The notes beneath the pieces were generated by a model. That model searched no databases. It was given only the letters and a program-made list of their open reading frames with translations, and was not told the origin of the DNA. DNA of 64,000 nt, taken from assembly GCA_028277185.1 (NCBI GenBank), contig JANQGQ010000029.1:1-64000 (forward strand), in the 5' to 3' direction. A program made the position numbers and the translations under genes. Numbering within the stretch: position 1 is the stretch's first letter; every line of letters begins with the position of its first letter. This document shows positions 25,844 through 34,932 of this stretch, in pieces. The DNA comes from Woeseiaceae bacterium. GTDB taxonomy: Bacteria > Pseudomonadota > Gammaproteobacteria > Steroidobacterales > Woeseiaceae.

Positions 25844-27001
25844 ATGGCGAGACGCATCTTCGAGGAGGAGCACGAGATGTTCCGCGACAGCGTGCGGAGC
25901 TTCCTCAAGAACGAGATCGCGCCGCACAGCGAGCGCTGGCGCGAGCAGGGCATCGTGGACCGGGAAGCGTTCCGCAAGGCCGGCGAGCAGGGCCTGCTGC
26001 TGATGTGGGCCGACGAAGAGTACGGCGGCGCCGGCATGCAGGACTTCCGCTACGAACAGATCTTCATCGAGGAGAACTGTCGTTACGGTGACGTCGGCTT
26101 CTTCGGCTGGCTGCACAGCCGGCTCGTGGGGCCGTACATCGGCGAGCTCGGGACGGACGAACAGAAGGCGCGCTGGCTGCCGGATTGCGTGTCTGGCGAG
26201 AAGATTCTCGCCGTGGCCATCACCGAGCCGGGTGCCGGGAGCGACGTCGCCGCTCTGAAGACCCGCGCGGAAGACAAAGGCGATCACTTCCTGCTCAACG
26301 GCTCGAAGACCTATATCTCCAACGGCATCAATGCCGACCTCGTCGTCGTCGTCGCGCGTACGGATCCGGACAAACGGCACGGCCTGAGCCTGTTCGTCGT
26401 GGAGCGCGGCATGGACGGTTTCGAGCGCGGCCGTAATCTCAAGAAACTCGGACTGAAAAGCCAGGATACGGCCGAACTGTTTTTCAACAACGTGAAGCTG
26501 CCTAAAGAGAACCTCCTCGGCGAACTGCATCGCGGCTTCTACCATACGATGCACTTCCTTGCGGAAGAACGCCTGATCGTCGCCGTCGAGTTTCTCGCGA
26601 ACGCCGAAGCCGCGTTCGCCGTGACGATGGATTTCGTCCAGGAGCGGAAGGCCTTCGGGCAGACCGTCGGCGACTTCCAGAATACCCGCTTCAAGATGGC
26701 GGATCTGCGCACGGATCTGGACGTCGCGCAGGCCTACGTGGACCATTGTGTGATGGCGCACAACGAAGGCAAGCTGTCTGCAGAGGATGCGGCAAAGGCT
26801 AAGCTGTATACGAGCGAGCTGCAGGGTCGCGTTACCGACGAGTGCCTTCAGCTACACGGCGGCGCCGGTTATATGGACGAGTATCCGATCAGCCGCATGT
26901 ACGCCGACGCCCGGATCTCGCGGATCTACGCGGGCACATCGGAAATCATGCGGGAAATCATCGCTCGCTCGATTGGGCTCGATCCGCGCGGGAAGCGCTA
27001 G
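25844..27001 (+). CDS. acyl-CoA dehydrogenase
   Basis: A 385-residue FAD-dependent acyl-CoA dehydrogenase, full family length. Seen are the FAD/substrate segment AVAITEPGAGSDVAALKT (near residue 122), ERLIVAVEFLANAEAAF, the RKAFGQTVGDFQNTRFKMAD region and the C-terminal HGGAGYMDEYPISRMYADAR then YAGTSEIMREI. It introduces the trans-2 double bond into an acyl-CoA and passes electrons to ETF. Last gene of the icmF operon; with the crotonase and mutase it suggests oxidation of isobutyryl/butyryl-type CoA esters. Chain-length preference cannot be read from sequence. Confidence 0.95.
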   Translation: MARRIFEEEHEMFRDSVRSFLKNEIAPHSERWREQGIVDREAFRKAGEQGLLLMWADEEYGGAGMQDFRYEQIFIEENCRYGDVGFFGWLHSRLVGPYIGELGTDEQKARWLPDCVSGEKILAVAITEPGAGSDVAALKTRAEDKGDHFLLNGSKTYISNGINADLVVVVARTDPDKRHGLSLFVVERGMDGFERGRNLKKLGLKSQDTAELFFNNVKLPKENLLGELHRGFYHTMHFLAEERLIVAVEFLANAEAAFAVTMDFVQERKAFGQTVGDFQNTRFKMADLRTDLDVAQAYVDHCVMAHNEGKLSAEDAAKAKLYTSELQGRVTDECLQLHGGAGYMDEYPISRMYADARISRIYAGTSEIMREIIARSIGLDPRGKR

Positions 27002-27049
27002 CGGCGGCTTCGTCTCCGGCAGGACCGGTTGGTCTGTCGGCGTAGCTGG

Positions 27050-27493
27050 CTATGCCCGCTCGTCCCTGGGCGAGGCAAGGCAGATATGCGAGGTTATGCT
27101 GTTGACGCCGGGCAGGGTGCCCAGCACGTTCGCATGGAAGTCTTTGTAGGCAGCGAGGTCACCGGCTTCGATCCGCAGCAGGTATTCGAAGGCACCCGTG
27201 ACGTTGTGGCACTCCCGAACCTGGGGTGCGGTCGCGATGGCTTTCTCGAAAGCCGCGGCAGACTTGCGGCTGTGGTCTGACAGGCCGACGGCCACGAATA
27301 CGGTAATCGCGCCGCCGAGTGCCCGGCGATCCAGCACGGCCCGGTAACCCAGGATGACGCCTGACTTTTCGAGCGCCTGCACGCGCCGCAGGCAGGCCGA
27401 AGCGGAAAGCCCGACCCGCTCGGCGAGCTGAGTGTTGCTGATACGGCCGTCCGCCTCCAGCGCCTGCAATATTCGTCGGTCAATACGGTCCAT
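27050..27493 (-). CDS. Lrp/AsnC family transcriptional regulator
   Basis: A 147-residue Lrp/AsnC protein: N-terminal winged helix (MDRIDRRILQALEADGRIS to CLRRVQALEKSG) and C-terminal RAM ligand domain (residues 65-147). The ATG at 27493 gives the canonical N-terminus; the in-frame extension to 27562 would cover the divergent leader and is rejected. It is divergent from an indoleamine 2,3-dioxygenase gene across an inverted repeat. KynR, the Lrp-type activator of kynurenine genes in Pseudomonas, is a precedent for this pairing. Confidence 0.94.
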   Translation of the reverse strand: MDRIDRRILQALEADGRISNTQLAERVGLSASACLRRVQALEKSGVILGYRAVLDRRALGGAITVFVAVGLSDHSRKSAAAFEKAIATAPQVRECHNVTGAFEYLLRIEAGDLAAYKDFHANVLGTLPGVNSITSHICLASPRDERA

Positions 27494-27494
27494 T

Positions 27495-27511
27495 ACACAA
27501 TTATATTGTGT
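27495..27511. promoter_or_regulatory. inverted repeat, candidate Lrp operator
   Basis: ACACAAT-TAT-ATTGTGT, perfect 7-base arms around a 3-base spacer, directly upstream of the Lrp-family start codon (2 bases away) and 93 bases before the dioxygenase start. Position fits autoregulation plus control of the divergent gene. Confidence 0.65.
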
Positions 27512-27603
27512 ATCAGGAACGATTCGCCACTGTCTTCGCGGAACAATTGCGGCTTGGCGCAACTAATATAGCGGGATCTGCCGTTTTGCCAGGAGCATGG
27601 GCC

Positions 27604-28773
27604 ATGCCGCTTGCCTCGCTCGATAGCTATGGAGTCTCCCCGGAACTCGGGTTTCTGTGTACCTACGACCCTGCTGCGGTCACGCTGCCGTCGTGCCTGA
27701 AGCCGGCCGCGGCGCTGGCTGCGTCGCTGCCGGAGCGAATCGTGACCGGACGCGCGCGCCGCGACATCGAAGCGCTCGACGAGCTCGATCTCGATGAGTT
27801 GGCTTCTATCACCGACGACGCTGTGCTGCGTACGAGCCTCGTTCACTACAGCTTTCTCGAACAGGTCTACGTCTGGTGCGAGGAGCCGGCGCCTTCGCGC
27901 CTGCCGCGGTCGATCGCGCGGCCGCTCTGGGCGCTTGCCGGGCGGCTCGGCCAGCCGCCCATTCTGACCTACTCGCAGTACGTGCTGGACAACTGGTCAC
28001 GCATCGATCCCGACGGCCCGGCGGACCTGTCCAACGCGCGCATGGTACAGCCCTTCCTCGGCGGCGCCGACGAGGCGTGGTTCGTGTTGATCCACGTCGC
28101 TATCGAGGCCGCGGCCGGCCGGATGCTGGCGAGGATTCCGACGGCCGTCGACGCGGCGGCCGCCCGTGACGCCGACGTACTCACTACGGAGCTGGAGAGC
28201 ATGGTGGCGGTCTGGGATGCAATGATCGCGGCGTTCGACCGTATGCCCGAGTACTGTGATCCCTACGTCTACTTCAACCGCGTCCGTCCGTGGATCCACG
28301 GCTTCAAGGACAATCCCGCTCTGCCAAACGGCATCGTGTACGAAGGCGTCGAGGCGACCGAGGGCAAGCCGCAGACGTTTCGTGGCCAGACCGGCTCGCA
28401 GTCGTCGATCGTGCCGGTCATGGATGCGCTGCTGGCCGTCGGCCATAGTCACGACCCGCTGCGCGGCTATCTCGACGAGCTGCACGTCTATCGGCCGCCG
28501 GGGCATCGCCGCTTCATCGACGACGTGCGTGCGGCAAGTGAGCTGCGCGACACTGTCAGGGGCATCGCCGAGCGGCGGCTGACGGACGCTTACAACGAGT
28601 GCCTCGACCGCTTAACGCGTTTCCGCACCCGGCATCTGGAATACGCCGCCAGCTACATCCACAAGCAGGCACGCGGCGCCGCGGGCAATGCGACCGACGT
28701 CGGCACCGGGGGGACGCCGTTCATGAAGTACCTCAAAAAGCACCGCGACGAGGCGAACGCCCACCGTCTCTAG
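27604..28773 (+). CDS. indoleamine 2,3-dioxygenase family protein
   Basis: A 389-residue heme dioxygenase of the IDO family, which opens the indole ring of tryptophan to N-formylkynurenine. Signatures: RPWIHGFKDNPALPNGIVYE (about residues 229-248), FRGQTGSQSSIVP (about 259-271), YRPPGHRRFI, the proximal His region AVGHSHDPL, and the terminal GTGGTPFMKYLKKHRDE. ATG 27604 has AGGAG 8 bases upstream; the longer in-frame reading starts inside the Lrp operator. It is not the TDO (KynA) family. No kynureninase or formamidase is in the window, but the convergent neighbour operon oxidises formate, a product of this pathway. Confidence 0.92.
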   Translation: MPLASLDSYGVSPELGFLCTYDPAAVTLPSCLKPAAALAASLPERIVTGRARRDIEALDELDLDELASITDDAVLRTSLVHYSFLEQVYVWCEEPAPSRLPRSIARPLWALAGRLGQPPILTYSQYVLDNWSRIDPDGPADLSNARMVQPFLGGADEAWFVLIHVAIEAAAGRMLARIPTAVDAAAARDADVLTTELESMVAVWDAMIAAFDRMPEYCDPYVYFNRVRPWIHGFKDNPALPNGIVYEGVEATEGKPQTFRGQTGSQSSIVPVMDALLAVGHSHDPLRGYLDELHVYRPPGHRRFIDDVRAASELRDTVRGIAERRLTDAYNECLDRLTRFRTRHLEYAASYIHKQARGAAGNATDVGTGGTPFMKYLKKHRDEANAHRL

Positions 28774-28774
28774 C

Positions 28775-29626
28775 TCACGTGGCGGTCGTCTGGCCGATCC
28801 GGTGTTCGTTGGCGTATACGTTGCAGCGACCTTCGCGCATAAAACCAACCAGCGTGATGCCGAACTCCTCGGCCACTTCGATCGCGAGGCTCGAGGGCGC
28901 GCCGATGGCGACGAGCACGGACGCGCCCGACATCATGACTTTTTGCGCAAGCTCGAAGCTGGTGCGTCCGCTGACGATGAATCCGTAGCCGGAGGCGGGG
29001 AGCCGCCCGTCGAGGAACAGCCGCCCGACGACCTTGTCCATCGCGTTGTGGCGCCCGACGTCTTCGCGAACCAGCGCCAGCCGTCCCTGACGGTCGAACA
29101 GGCCCATGGCGTGGAGACCGCCGGTGACGCCGAAGGAAGCCTGTTCCTTGCGGAGAGCGGCCGGCAATGCCAACAGCGCTTCTTCCGCGATGCGAAAGCT
29201 TTGATCGTTCGGGACCGGGAAGGGGCGTTCCTGCCTGAGCGCGTCGATGGACGTCTTACCGCAAACGCCGCAACTGGACGTCGTGTAGAAGTGCCGTTCC
29301 AGACGCGAGATGTCGACGTCTGCGGCGAGTTCGACTACGACGACGTTGCGGTCGGTTTTCCCGCTCGGCGGCCTTCCCCAGTGCGACACGCTTTCGACCT
29401 GATCCGCAGATCGCAGAATGCCTTCCGAAAACAGAAAGCCTATCGCCAGCTCGTGGTCGTCCCCCGGGGTACGCATCGTAATCGAGACCGGCGTGTGCTC
29501 GCCGGGAAACAGAGCATCCACGGCCAGGCGGATCTCGAGCGGCTCCTCCACGGCCACGGCGTCCAGCAGACGGCTCGACGCTTCCGCATCGATTCGGTGT
29601 ATGGGTACGTGTCGGTTGGAAGCCAT
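28775..29626 (-). CDS. fdhD: formate dehydrogenase sulfurtransferase FdhD (FdsC)
   Basis: A 283-residue FdhD protein, which transfers sulfur from a cysteine desulfurase to the molybdenum cofactor so that formate dehydrogenase becomes active. The CxxC motif SSCGVCGKTS has Cys119 and Cys122; the cofactor-binding GVTGGLHAMGLFD and GRHNAMDKVVG segments follow. The ATG overlaps the fdsD stop by one base (TAATG), so it ends the fds operon (fdsC position). It is convergent with the dioxygenase gene with one base between stops. Confidence 0.94.
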   Translation of the reverse strand: MASNRHVPIHRIDAEASSRLLDAVAVEEPLEIRLAVDALFPGEHTPVSITMRTPGDDHELAIGFLFSEGILRSADQVESVSHWGRPPSGKTDRNVVVVELAADVDISRLERHFYTTSSCGVCGKTSIDALRQERPFPVPNDQSFRIAEEALLALPAALRKEQASFGVTGGLHAMGLFDRQGRLALVREDVGRHNAMDKVVGRLFLDGRLPASGYGFIVSGRTSFELAQKVMMSGASVLVAIGAPSSLAIEVAEEFGITLVGFMREGRCNVYANEHRIGQTTAT

Positions 29627-29865
29627 TAAGTGGCCGCGGCTTCTTCGATCTCCCGCAGGCATTTTGCGGCGGCGCGTAGCGGCGGGCTCAGGGCCTGAGA
29701 GTCTGCCTGGGCGTGGCTCATGAATTCGGCTCGCATCCGCGGATCCCAAAAACGCTGCATGTGCTGAGCCAGTTGTGCGCCGATGCGTTCGCTGTCGTCG
29801 TCGACGGAGATATTGGCGCTGATCTGCTCTGCCATACGAATCAGCTTGTCCGCGCCGACGCTCAT
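29626..29865 (-). CDS. fdsD: formate dehydrogenase delta subunit FdsD
   Basis: A 79-residue FdsD-type small subunit, found only in cytoplasmic NAD-dependent formate dehydrogenase operons. It begins MSVGADKLIRMAEQI and contains HMQRFWDPRMRAEF, the best-known stretch of the family. ATGA overlap with the end of fdsA and one-base overlap with fdhD place it in a tightly coupled operon. Its role is thought to be assembly or stability of the enzyme; it is a separate frame within a longer overlapping open frame that is not real. Confidence 0.9.
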   Translation of the reverse strand: MSVGADKLIRMAEQISANISVDDDSERIGAQLAQHMQRFWDPRMRAEFMSHAQADSQALSPPLRAAAKCLREIEEAAAT

Positions 29866-32750
29866 GAAGTCGTCGCTTCGTCCTTGTCGGCCGTACGCAT
29901 CAGCGCGTCCTGCACGCCGCTGAAATCGGCATGCCGGCGCTGCCATTGCGAGGGTTCGCTGACGGGCACCACCTGAACGGCAGTAACCTTGTACTCGGGG
30001 CAGTTGGTCGCCCAGTCCGAGTTCTCCGTGGTCACGACGTTCGCGCCCGACTCGGGATGATGGAACGTCGTGTAAACGACGCCAGGTAACACGTTCTCCG
30101 TTACGACGGCGCGGAGCACGGTTTCTCCGACCCGACTGCTGATGCCTACCCATTTGCCGTCGACGATGCCGCGCAGCTCCGCATCCTGCGGGTGGATTTC
30201 CAGGCGGTCTTCTTCGTGCCAGCTCACGTTGCCCGTGCGCCGTGTCTGCGCGCCGACGTTGTATTGCGAGAGTATCCTGCCGGTCGTCAGCAGCAGCGGG
30301 TACTTTCGCGTGCTGCGCTCGTCGGTCGCGACATAGGGCGTCGGTGCAAAGTGTCCCTTGCCGATCGGGAAGGTCTCCTCGTGCATGATTTCCGTGCCTT
30401 CGGGCCGCTCCGCGTTGCACGGCCACTGCACGCTGCCCCGGCGATCGAGCAGCTCATAGCTCACGCCGCTGAAGGTCGGGGTCAGCGCCGCGATTTCAGC
30501 CATGATCTCCCGGGGGTGGTCGTAGTGCATTGGATAACCCAGCGCATTCGACAGCGCACAGGTCACCTGCCAGTCTTCGAGGCCCGCGACAGGTTGCATG
30601 ACCTTGCGAACGGGCGATATGCGCCGTTCGGCGTTCGTGAAGGTCCCGTTCTTTTCGAGGAACGTAGAGCCGGGCAGCAGCACGTGCGCATACTTCGCGG
30701 TCTCATTGAGGAATATGTCCTGCACAATCAGGCATTCCAGCGCGCTGAGCGCCGCGGTTACGTGCTGCGTATCCGGATCCGATTGTGCGAGGTCTTCGCC
30801 TTGTACGTACAAGGCCTTGAACTCGCCGTTGACCGCCGCATCCAGCATGTTGGGAATTCGGTATCCCGGCTCCGGCAGCAGATCGACGCCCCAGTGCGAC
30901 TCGAACGCACCGCGCACGACCGGATCGCTGATGTGGCGATACCCCGGCAGCTCGTGCGGGAACGAGCCCATGTCGCAGGCACCCTGCACGTTGTTCTGTC
31001 CGCGCAGCGGGTTCACGCCGGTACCGGACCGGCCCAGGTTGCCGGTCACCATGGCGAGATTCGCAATGCCCATGACCATCGTCGAACCCTGGCTATGCTC
31101 CGTCACGCCAAGCCCGTAGTAGATCGCGGCATTGCGGGCGCCGGCGTACAGACGAGCCGCCGCGCGAACCTCCGCCGCGGGGACGCCCGTCACTGTCTCC
31201 AGGTTCTCGGGAGAATGCTCCGGGCGTGAAATGAACTCGTGCCAGGCTTCGTAGCTTTCACGCTTGCAGCGGGCTTCCACGAAGGCCTCGTCCTCGAGCC
31301 CTTCGCTGACGACCACGTGCGTCATGGCGTTGATCAGCGCCACGTTGGTACCGGGACGCAACTGCAGATGGTGGTTCGCCCGGATGTGCGGCGAGCGCAC
31401 CAGGCCGATGACGCGAGGATCGGCTACGATCAGTCCGGCGCCGGCGCGAAGGCGGCGCTTCATCTGCGATGCGAACACGGGATGCGCGTCCGTCGGATTG
31501 GCGCCGATGACCATCACGACGTCCGCATCCTCGACGCTGTCGAAGGTCTGGGTGCCGGCCGATTCCCCGAGGGTGGTCTTGAGGCCATACCCCGTGGGGG
31601 AGTGGCATACGCGTGCACAGGTGTCGACGTTGTTGTTGCCGAAGGCTGCGCGCACCAGCTTCTGCACCAGATAGGTTTCTTCGTTGGTGCAGCGGGAGGA
31701 CGTGATGCCGCCGACGGACAGCGGACCGTTCTGCCGCTGAACGCGCTTGATTCGGTCCGCTGCAAAGCCGATGGCCTCGTCCCAGCCGACTTTGCGCCAG
31801 GGTTCGCGAATGGACTCGCGGATCATCGGCTCGGCGATGCGGTCCGGGTGGGTCGCATAGCCGAATGCGAAACGGCCCTTCACGCAGGAGTGCCCGTGAT
31901 TGGCGTGGCCGTCCTTGTTGGGCACCATGCGGACGACCTGCTCGCCTTTCATCTCGGCCCGAAAGGAACAGCCGACACCGCAGTAGGCACAGGTGGTGAT
32001 CGCATAGTGCTCCGGCTGCCCCAGTTCTATCAGCGAGTTTTCCGTAAGCGTCGCCGTGGGGCAGGCCTGCACGCAGGCGCCGCAGGACACGCATTCGGAG
32101 TCGAAGAACTGCCGATCGTCGCTTGCGGCGACCTTCGACGCGAATCCGCGGCCGTCGATCGTGAGAGCGTGCGTACCCTGAACCTCGTCGCAGGCCCGCA
32201 CGCAGCGTGAACAGACGATGCACTTGCTCGGGTCGAACGTGAAGTACTCGTTGCTGGTGTCCTTTTCCGCGGTCAGGTGGTTTGCGCCGTCGTAGCCGTA
32301 GCGGACTTCACGCAGCCCGACCGCGCCGGCCATATCCTGCAGTTCGCAGTCTCCATTCGTGGGGCAGGTCAGGCAATCGAGCGGGTGATCGGAGATGTAC
32401 AGCTCCATCACGTTGCGGCGAAGCCGGGCTACGGCCGGCGTTTGCGTGCTTACGCGCATGCCGTCCGCGACTTCGGTCGTGCACGATGCCGGGAAGCCCT
32501 TTCGCCCCTCGATTTCGACGACGCACAGCCGGCAGGAACCGAACGGTTCCTGGGAGTCCGTCGCGCACAGTTTCGGAATGCTCACGCCGGCCAGCATCGC
32601 GGCCCGCATCACCGTGGTACCGGCCGGTACCGAAACGGACTGGCCGTCGATCTCAAGGGAGACGCTGACGTCGCTGTGCACCGCCGGCGTGCCGAGATCG
32701 TCGGCGCGGCGGTAGGGTTTCCAGTATCCGACAGATCCTGTGGACGCCAT
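29862..32750 (-). CDS. fdsA: NAD-dependent formate dehydrogenase alpha (catalytic) subunit FdsA
   Basis: A 962-residue molybdenum subunit oxidising formate to CO2. Order: N-terminal 2Fe-2S domain (Cys-rich, about residues 30-100), NuoG-like His/Cys cluster region (DHPLDCLTCPTNGDCELQD), two 4Fe-4S motifs (CIVCSRCVRAC and CVSCGACVQACP), a further cluster (CAYCGVGC), then the MGD domains. The Mo ligand is Cys382 in RVCHSPTGYG, not selenocysteine; the His next to it is the catalytic His. Start is ATG 32750, one base after the fdsB stop. Cytoplasmic. Confidence 0.96.
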   Translation of the reverse strand: MASTGSVGYWKPYRRADDLGTPAVHSDVSVSLEIDGQSVSVPAGTTVMRAAMLAGVSIPKLCATDSQEPFGSCRLCVVEIEGRKGFPASCTTEVADGMRVSTQTPAVARLRRNVMELYISDHPLDCLTCPTNGDCELQDMAGAVGLREVRYGYDGANHLTAEKDTSNEYFTFDPSKCIVCSRCVRACDEVQGTHALTIDGRGFASKVAASDDRQFFDSECVSCGACVQACPTATLTENSLIELGQPEHYAITTCAYCGVGCSFRAEMKGEQVVRMVPNKDGHANHGHSCVKGRFAFGYATHPDRIAEPMIRESIREPWRKVGWDEAIGFAADRIKRVQRQNGPLSVGGITSSRCTNEETYLVQKLVRAAFGNNNVDTCARVCHSPTGYGLKTTLGESAGTQTFDSVEDADVVMVIGANPTDAHPVFASQMKRRLRAGAGLIVADPRVIGLVRSPHIRANHHLQLRPGTNVALINAMTHVVVSEGLEDEAFVEARCKRESYEAWHEFISRPEHSPENLETVTGVPAAEVRAAARLYAGARNAAIYYGLGVTEHSQGSTMVMGIANLAMVTGNLGRSGTGVNPLRGQNNVQGACDMGSFPHELPGYRHISDPVVRGAFESHWGVDLLPEPGYRIPNMLDAAVNGEFKALYVQGEDLAQSDPDTQHVTAALSALECLIVQDIFLNETAKYAHVLLPGSTFLEKNGTFTNAERRISPVRKVMQPVAGLEDWQVTCALSNALGYPMHYDHPREIMAEIAALTPTFSGVSYELLDRRGSVQWPCNAERPEGTEIMHEETFPIGKGHFAPTPYVATDERSTRKYPLLLTTGRILSQYNVGAQTRRTGNVSWHEEDRLEIHPQDAELRGIVDGKWVGISSRVGETVLRAVVTENVLPGVVYTTFHHPESGANVVTTENSDWATNCPEYKVTAVQVVPVSEPSQWQRRHADFSGVQDALMRTADKDEATTS

Positions 32751-32751
32751 G

Positions 32752-34293
32752 TCAGAGCTCCTCGGGGAAGTGCGTGAGCACACTCTTCACCGGCAAAGGC
32801 GCCATGCCGCCGAGGCCGCACAGCGAACCTTCGATCATTGTATCGCAGAGGTCGTTCAACAGGGCACGATTTGCGTCCGGATCGACGCCGGCGCGAATCC
32901 GGTCGATGACTTCGGTCCCGCGGACGGCGCCGATACGGCAGGGCGTACACTTGCCGCAGGACTCGATGGCGCAGAACTCCAGCGAGAAGCGCGCAAGGGC
33001 GCCGAGATCGACCGTATCGTCGAAAACGACGAGGCCGCCGTGGCCCACCATGCCGCCGATTGCCTGCATCGCTTCGTAGTCCAGCGGCGTGTCGAAGTGT
33101 TTCGGCGGTATCAGCGCACCGAGGGGGCCGCCGGCCTGAACCGCGCGGATGGGGCGGCCGCTGGCCGTGCCGCCCCCGAGGTCGTACAGGACCTCACGCA
33201 GCGAGATCCCGAAGTCCATTTCGTACAGGCCCCCGCGCGCGACGTTGCCGCCGAGCTGGATCGTCAGCGTACCGCGCGAGCGGCCGACGCCGCAGTCCCG
33301 ATAGTGTTCCGCGCCTTCCCGCAGCACGATCGGAACGGTCGCGAGACTAATGACGTTGTTCACGACCGTCGGCTGCCCGAACAGTCCCTTGACCGCCGGG
33401 AGCGGCGGTCGAAACCGTACGGTTCCGCGCTTGCCTTCCAGGCTTTCCAGCAGAGACGTCTCCTCGCCGCAAATATAGGCGCCGGCGCCTTCGCGCACCT
33501 CCACGCGAAAGCTGTGCGCGCTGCCCAGTATGTCGTCGCCCAAAAGTCCGGCGTCCGTCGCCGTGTCGATCGCCTCGGCTACGTTCGCGATCGACTGCGG
33601 ATACTCGGCTCGTATGTAGACGAAGCCTTTTGTCGCTCCGGTGGCGATACCGGCAATGGTCATGCCTTCGAGCAGCGCGAAGGGGTCGCACTCCATCACG
33701 AGGCGATCGGCGAAAGTACCCGAGTCGCCTTCGTCCGCGTTGCAGACGACGTACTTCTGTCTGCCTTGGGCTTCGAGGACCGTCCGCCATTTGACCCCGG
33801 TTGGAAAAGCTGCGCCGCCGCGGCCCCTCAGGCCCGATTGTGTAACGGCTTCGACGATGTCCTGCGGCGACAGGGCAAGCGCGTTCTGCAGCCCGACGTA
33901 ACCGCCGTGCGCGCGGTAGTCGCTGAGCGAGCCGGGCCGGGTAACGCCCAGGCGCTCGAAGGTCAGCCGGTTCTGCAATCGAAGCGCTTCCAGATCGTCC
34001 ACGTTGCCGAGGCAGCGCGGATGCTTCCGGTTCGCCGATCCGTCCGGATTCAGGAGCCCGGCAACGTCTTTGGGCGTGACGGGCCCATAGGCGACACGCG
34101 CCGACCCGGTCCCGATCTCCACGAGCGGTTCCAGCCAGTAGAGGCCTCGGGTGCCGTTGCGACGGATTTCGCCGTCGATACCCAACCGCCCGACGAGCGC
34201 AGCCAACGCGGCGGCGACCGCGTCCGCGCCCAACGACCGGGCGCCGGTATCGCTCGGTACGTAAATGCACACCGGACTAATCGACGAGGGCAT
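32752..34293 (-). CDS. fdsB: formate dehydrogenase beta subunit FdsB (NuoF-like)
   Basis: A 513-residue NuoF/HoxF-like subunit carrying FMN, the NADH site and a 4Fe-4S cluster. GLRGRGGAAFPTGVKW (FMN/NAD glycine-rich motif), GAGAYICGEETSLLESLEG and the C-terminal ESCGKCTPCRIG plus a later Cys (GSLCGLGG) for the cluster are present. An N-terminal thioredoxin-like part precedes them, as in FdsB. It passes electrons from FdsA/FdsG to NAD+. Start overlaps the fdsG end by 17 bases. Confidence 0.95.
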   Translation of the reverse strand: MPSSISPVCIYVPSDTGARSLGADAVAAALAALVGRLGIDGEIRRNGTRGLYWLEPLVEIGTGSARVAYGPVTPKDVAGLLNPDGSANRKHPRCLGNVDDLEALRLQNRLTFERLGVTRPGSLSDYRAHGGYVGLQNALALSPQDIVEAVTQSGLRGRGGAAFPTGVKWRTVLEAQGRQKYVVCNADEGDSGTFADRLVMECDPFALLEGMTIAGIATGATKGFVYIRAEYPQSIANVAEAIDTATDAGLLGDDILGSAHSFRVEVREGAGAYICGEETSLLESLEGKRGTVRFRPPLPAVKGLFGQPTVVNNVISLATVPIVLREGAEHYRDCGVGRSRGTLTIQLGGNVARGGLYEMDFGISLREVLYDLGGGTASGRPIRAVQAGGPLGALIPPKHFDTPLDYEAMQAIGGMVGHGGLVVFDDTVDLGALARFSLEFCAIESCGKCTPCRIGAVRGTEVIDRIRAGVDPDANRALLNDLCDTMIEGSLCGLGGMAPLPVKSVLTHFPEEL

Positions 34294-34723
34294 CGAAACG
34301 CTCCGGTGTCATACGGCCGTGGACGTCGCTGTCGATCATGATGGCCGGCGAGCATGCACAGTTGCCGAGACAATAAACCGGCTCCAGCGAAAAGCGGCCG
34401 TCGGGAGTGGTTTGGTGAAACCCGATGTTCAGACGCGCCTGGATGTGTTCTGCCAGTCGCTCGCTGCCGAGCGCCTGACAGGCTTCGGATCGGCATACAC
34501 GGATTTGCTGCCTGCCCGGCGGCTTCGTCCTGAAGTAGTCGTAGAACGTGATTACACCGTGGACGTCGGCCAGCGACAGGTTGAGCACGTCGGCAACCGT
34601 CGCCGTCGTTTCCGGCGGGAGAAAGCCGAACTCCTGCTGGACGGCGTGCAGGATGGGAAGCAACGGACCGTCCCAGTCAGCAAGCCCGTTGGCCAGTTCC
34701 CGGATCGTTGCTTCTCGAGTCAT
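34277..34723 (-). CDS. fdsG: formate dehydrogenase gamma subunit FdsG (NuoE-like)
   Basis: A 148-residue NuoE-like subunit with a 2Fe-2S cluster. Ligands are visible as CRSEACQALG and CLGNCACSPA (two Cys pairs). The ATG at 34723 has GGAGGCC upstream and gives the normal N-terminus; an upstream in-frame ATG at 34843 would run into the riboswitch region and is rejected. It is the first gene of fdsGBAD-fdhD. The region upstream is shared with the divergent thiamine operon. Confidence 0.95.
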   Translation of the reverse strand: MTREATIRELANGLADWDGPLLPILHAVQQEFGFLPPETTATVADVLNLSLADVHGVITFYDYFRTKPPGRQQIRVCRSEACQALGSERLAEHIQARLNIGFHQTTPDGRFSLEPVYCLGNCACSPAIMIDSDVHGRMTPERFDALVD

Positions 34724-34812
34724 TTGCGGCCTCCGTGTCAACGCTGTGCAGGCCTTCCTTACTATGACACGGTCGAATCGCCCGGGTATATACGGAGATG
34801 ACGCGAAGCACC

Positions 34813-34818
34813 TATAAT
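34813..34818 (+). promoter_or_regulatory. candidate -10 of the thiamine operon
   Basis: TATAAT, six of six consensus positions, ending about 6 bases before the start of the TPP riboswitch. A convincing -35 hexamer is not visible. Confidence 0.45.
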
Positions 34819-34823
34819 GTCCG

Positions 34824-34929
34824 CTCCACAGGGGTGGTCTCACGACCTGAGACCCGGCGGGCGGCAGGTGCCGTTCAAGTGGCCGGGAACCCTCGAACCT
34901 GATCCGGATAATGCCGGCGTAGGAAGGGA
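34824..34929 (+). ncRNA. TPP (Thi-box) riboswitch
   Basis: All conserved TPP aptamer parts are present in order: GGGGTG (34831-34836), a short hairpin and CTGAGA (34847-34852) forming the pyrimidine-sensing helix, an extended GC-rich P3 stem, and the pyrophosphate-sensing block ACCTGATCCGG then ATAATGCCGGCGTAGG (34898-34923). The 3' end AGGAAGGG is also the Shine-Dalgarno of the next gene (ATG at 34933), so TPP binding would directly hide the ribosome-binding site. No terminator hairpin follows, so translational control is likely. Confidence 0.95.
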
Positions 34930-34932
34930 AAC

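Noticed and set aside
29862..32750. Selenocysteine formate dehydrogenase
   Set aside because: The active-site codon is TGC (Cys382), not an in-frame TGA, and the subunit belongs to the Cys-type FdsA family.
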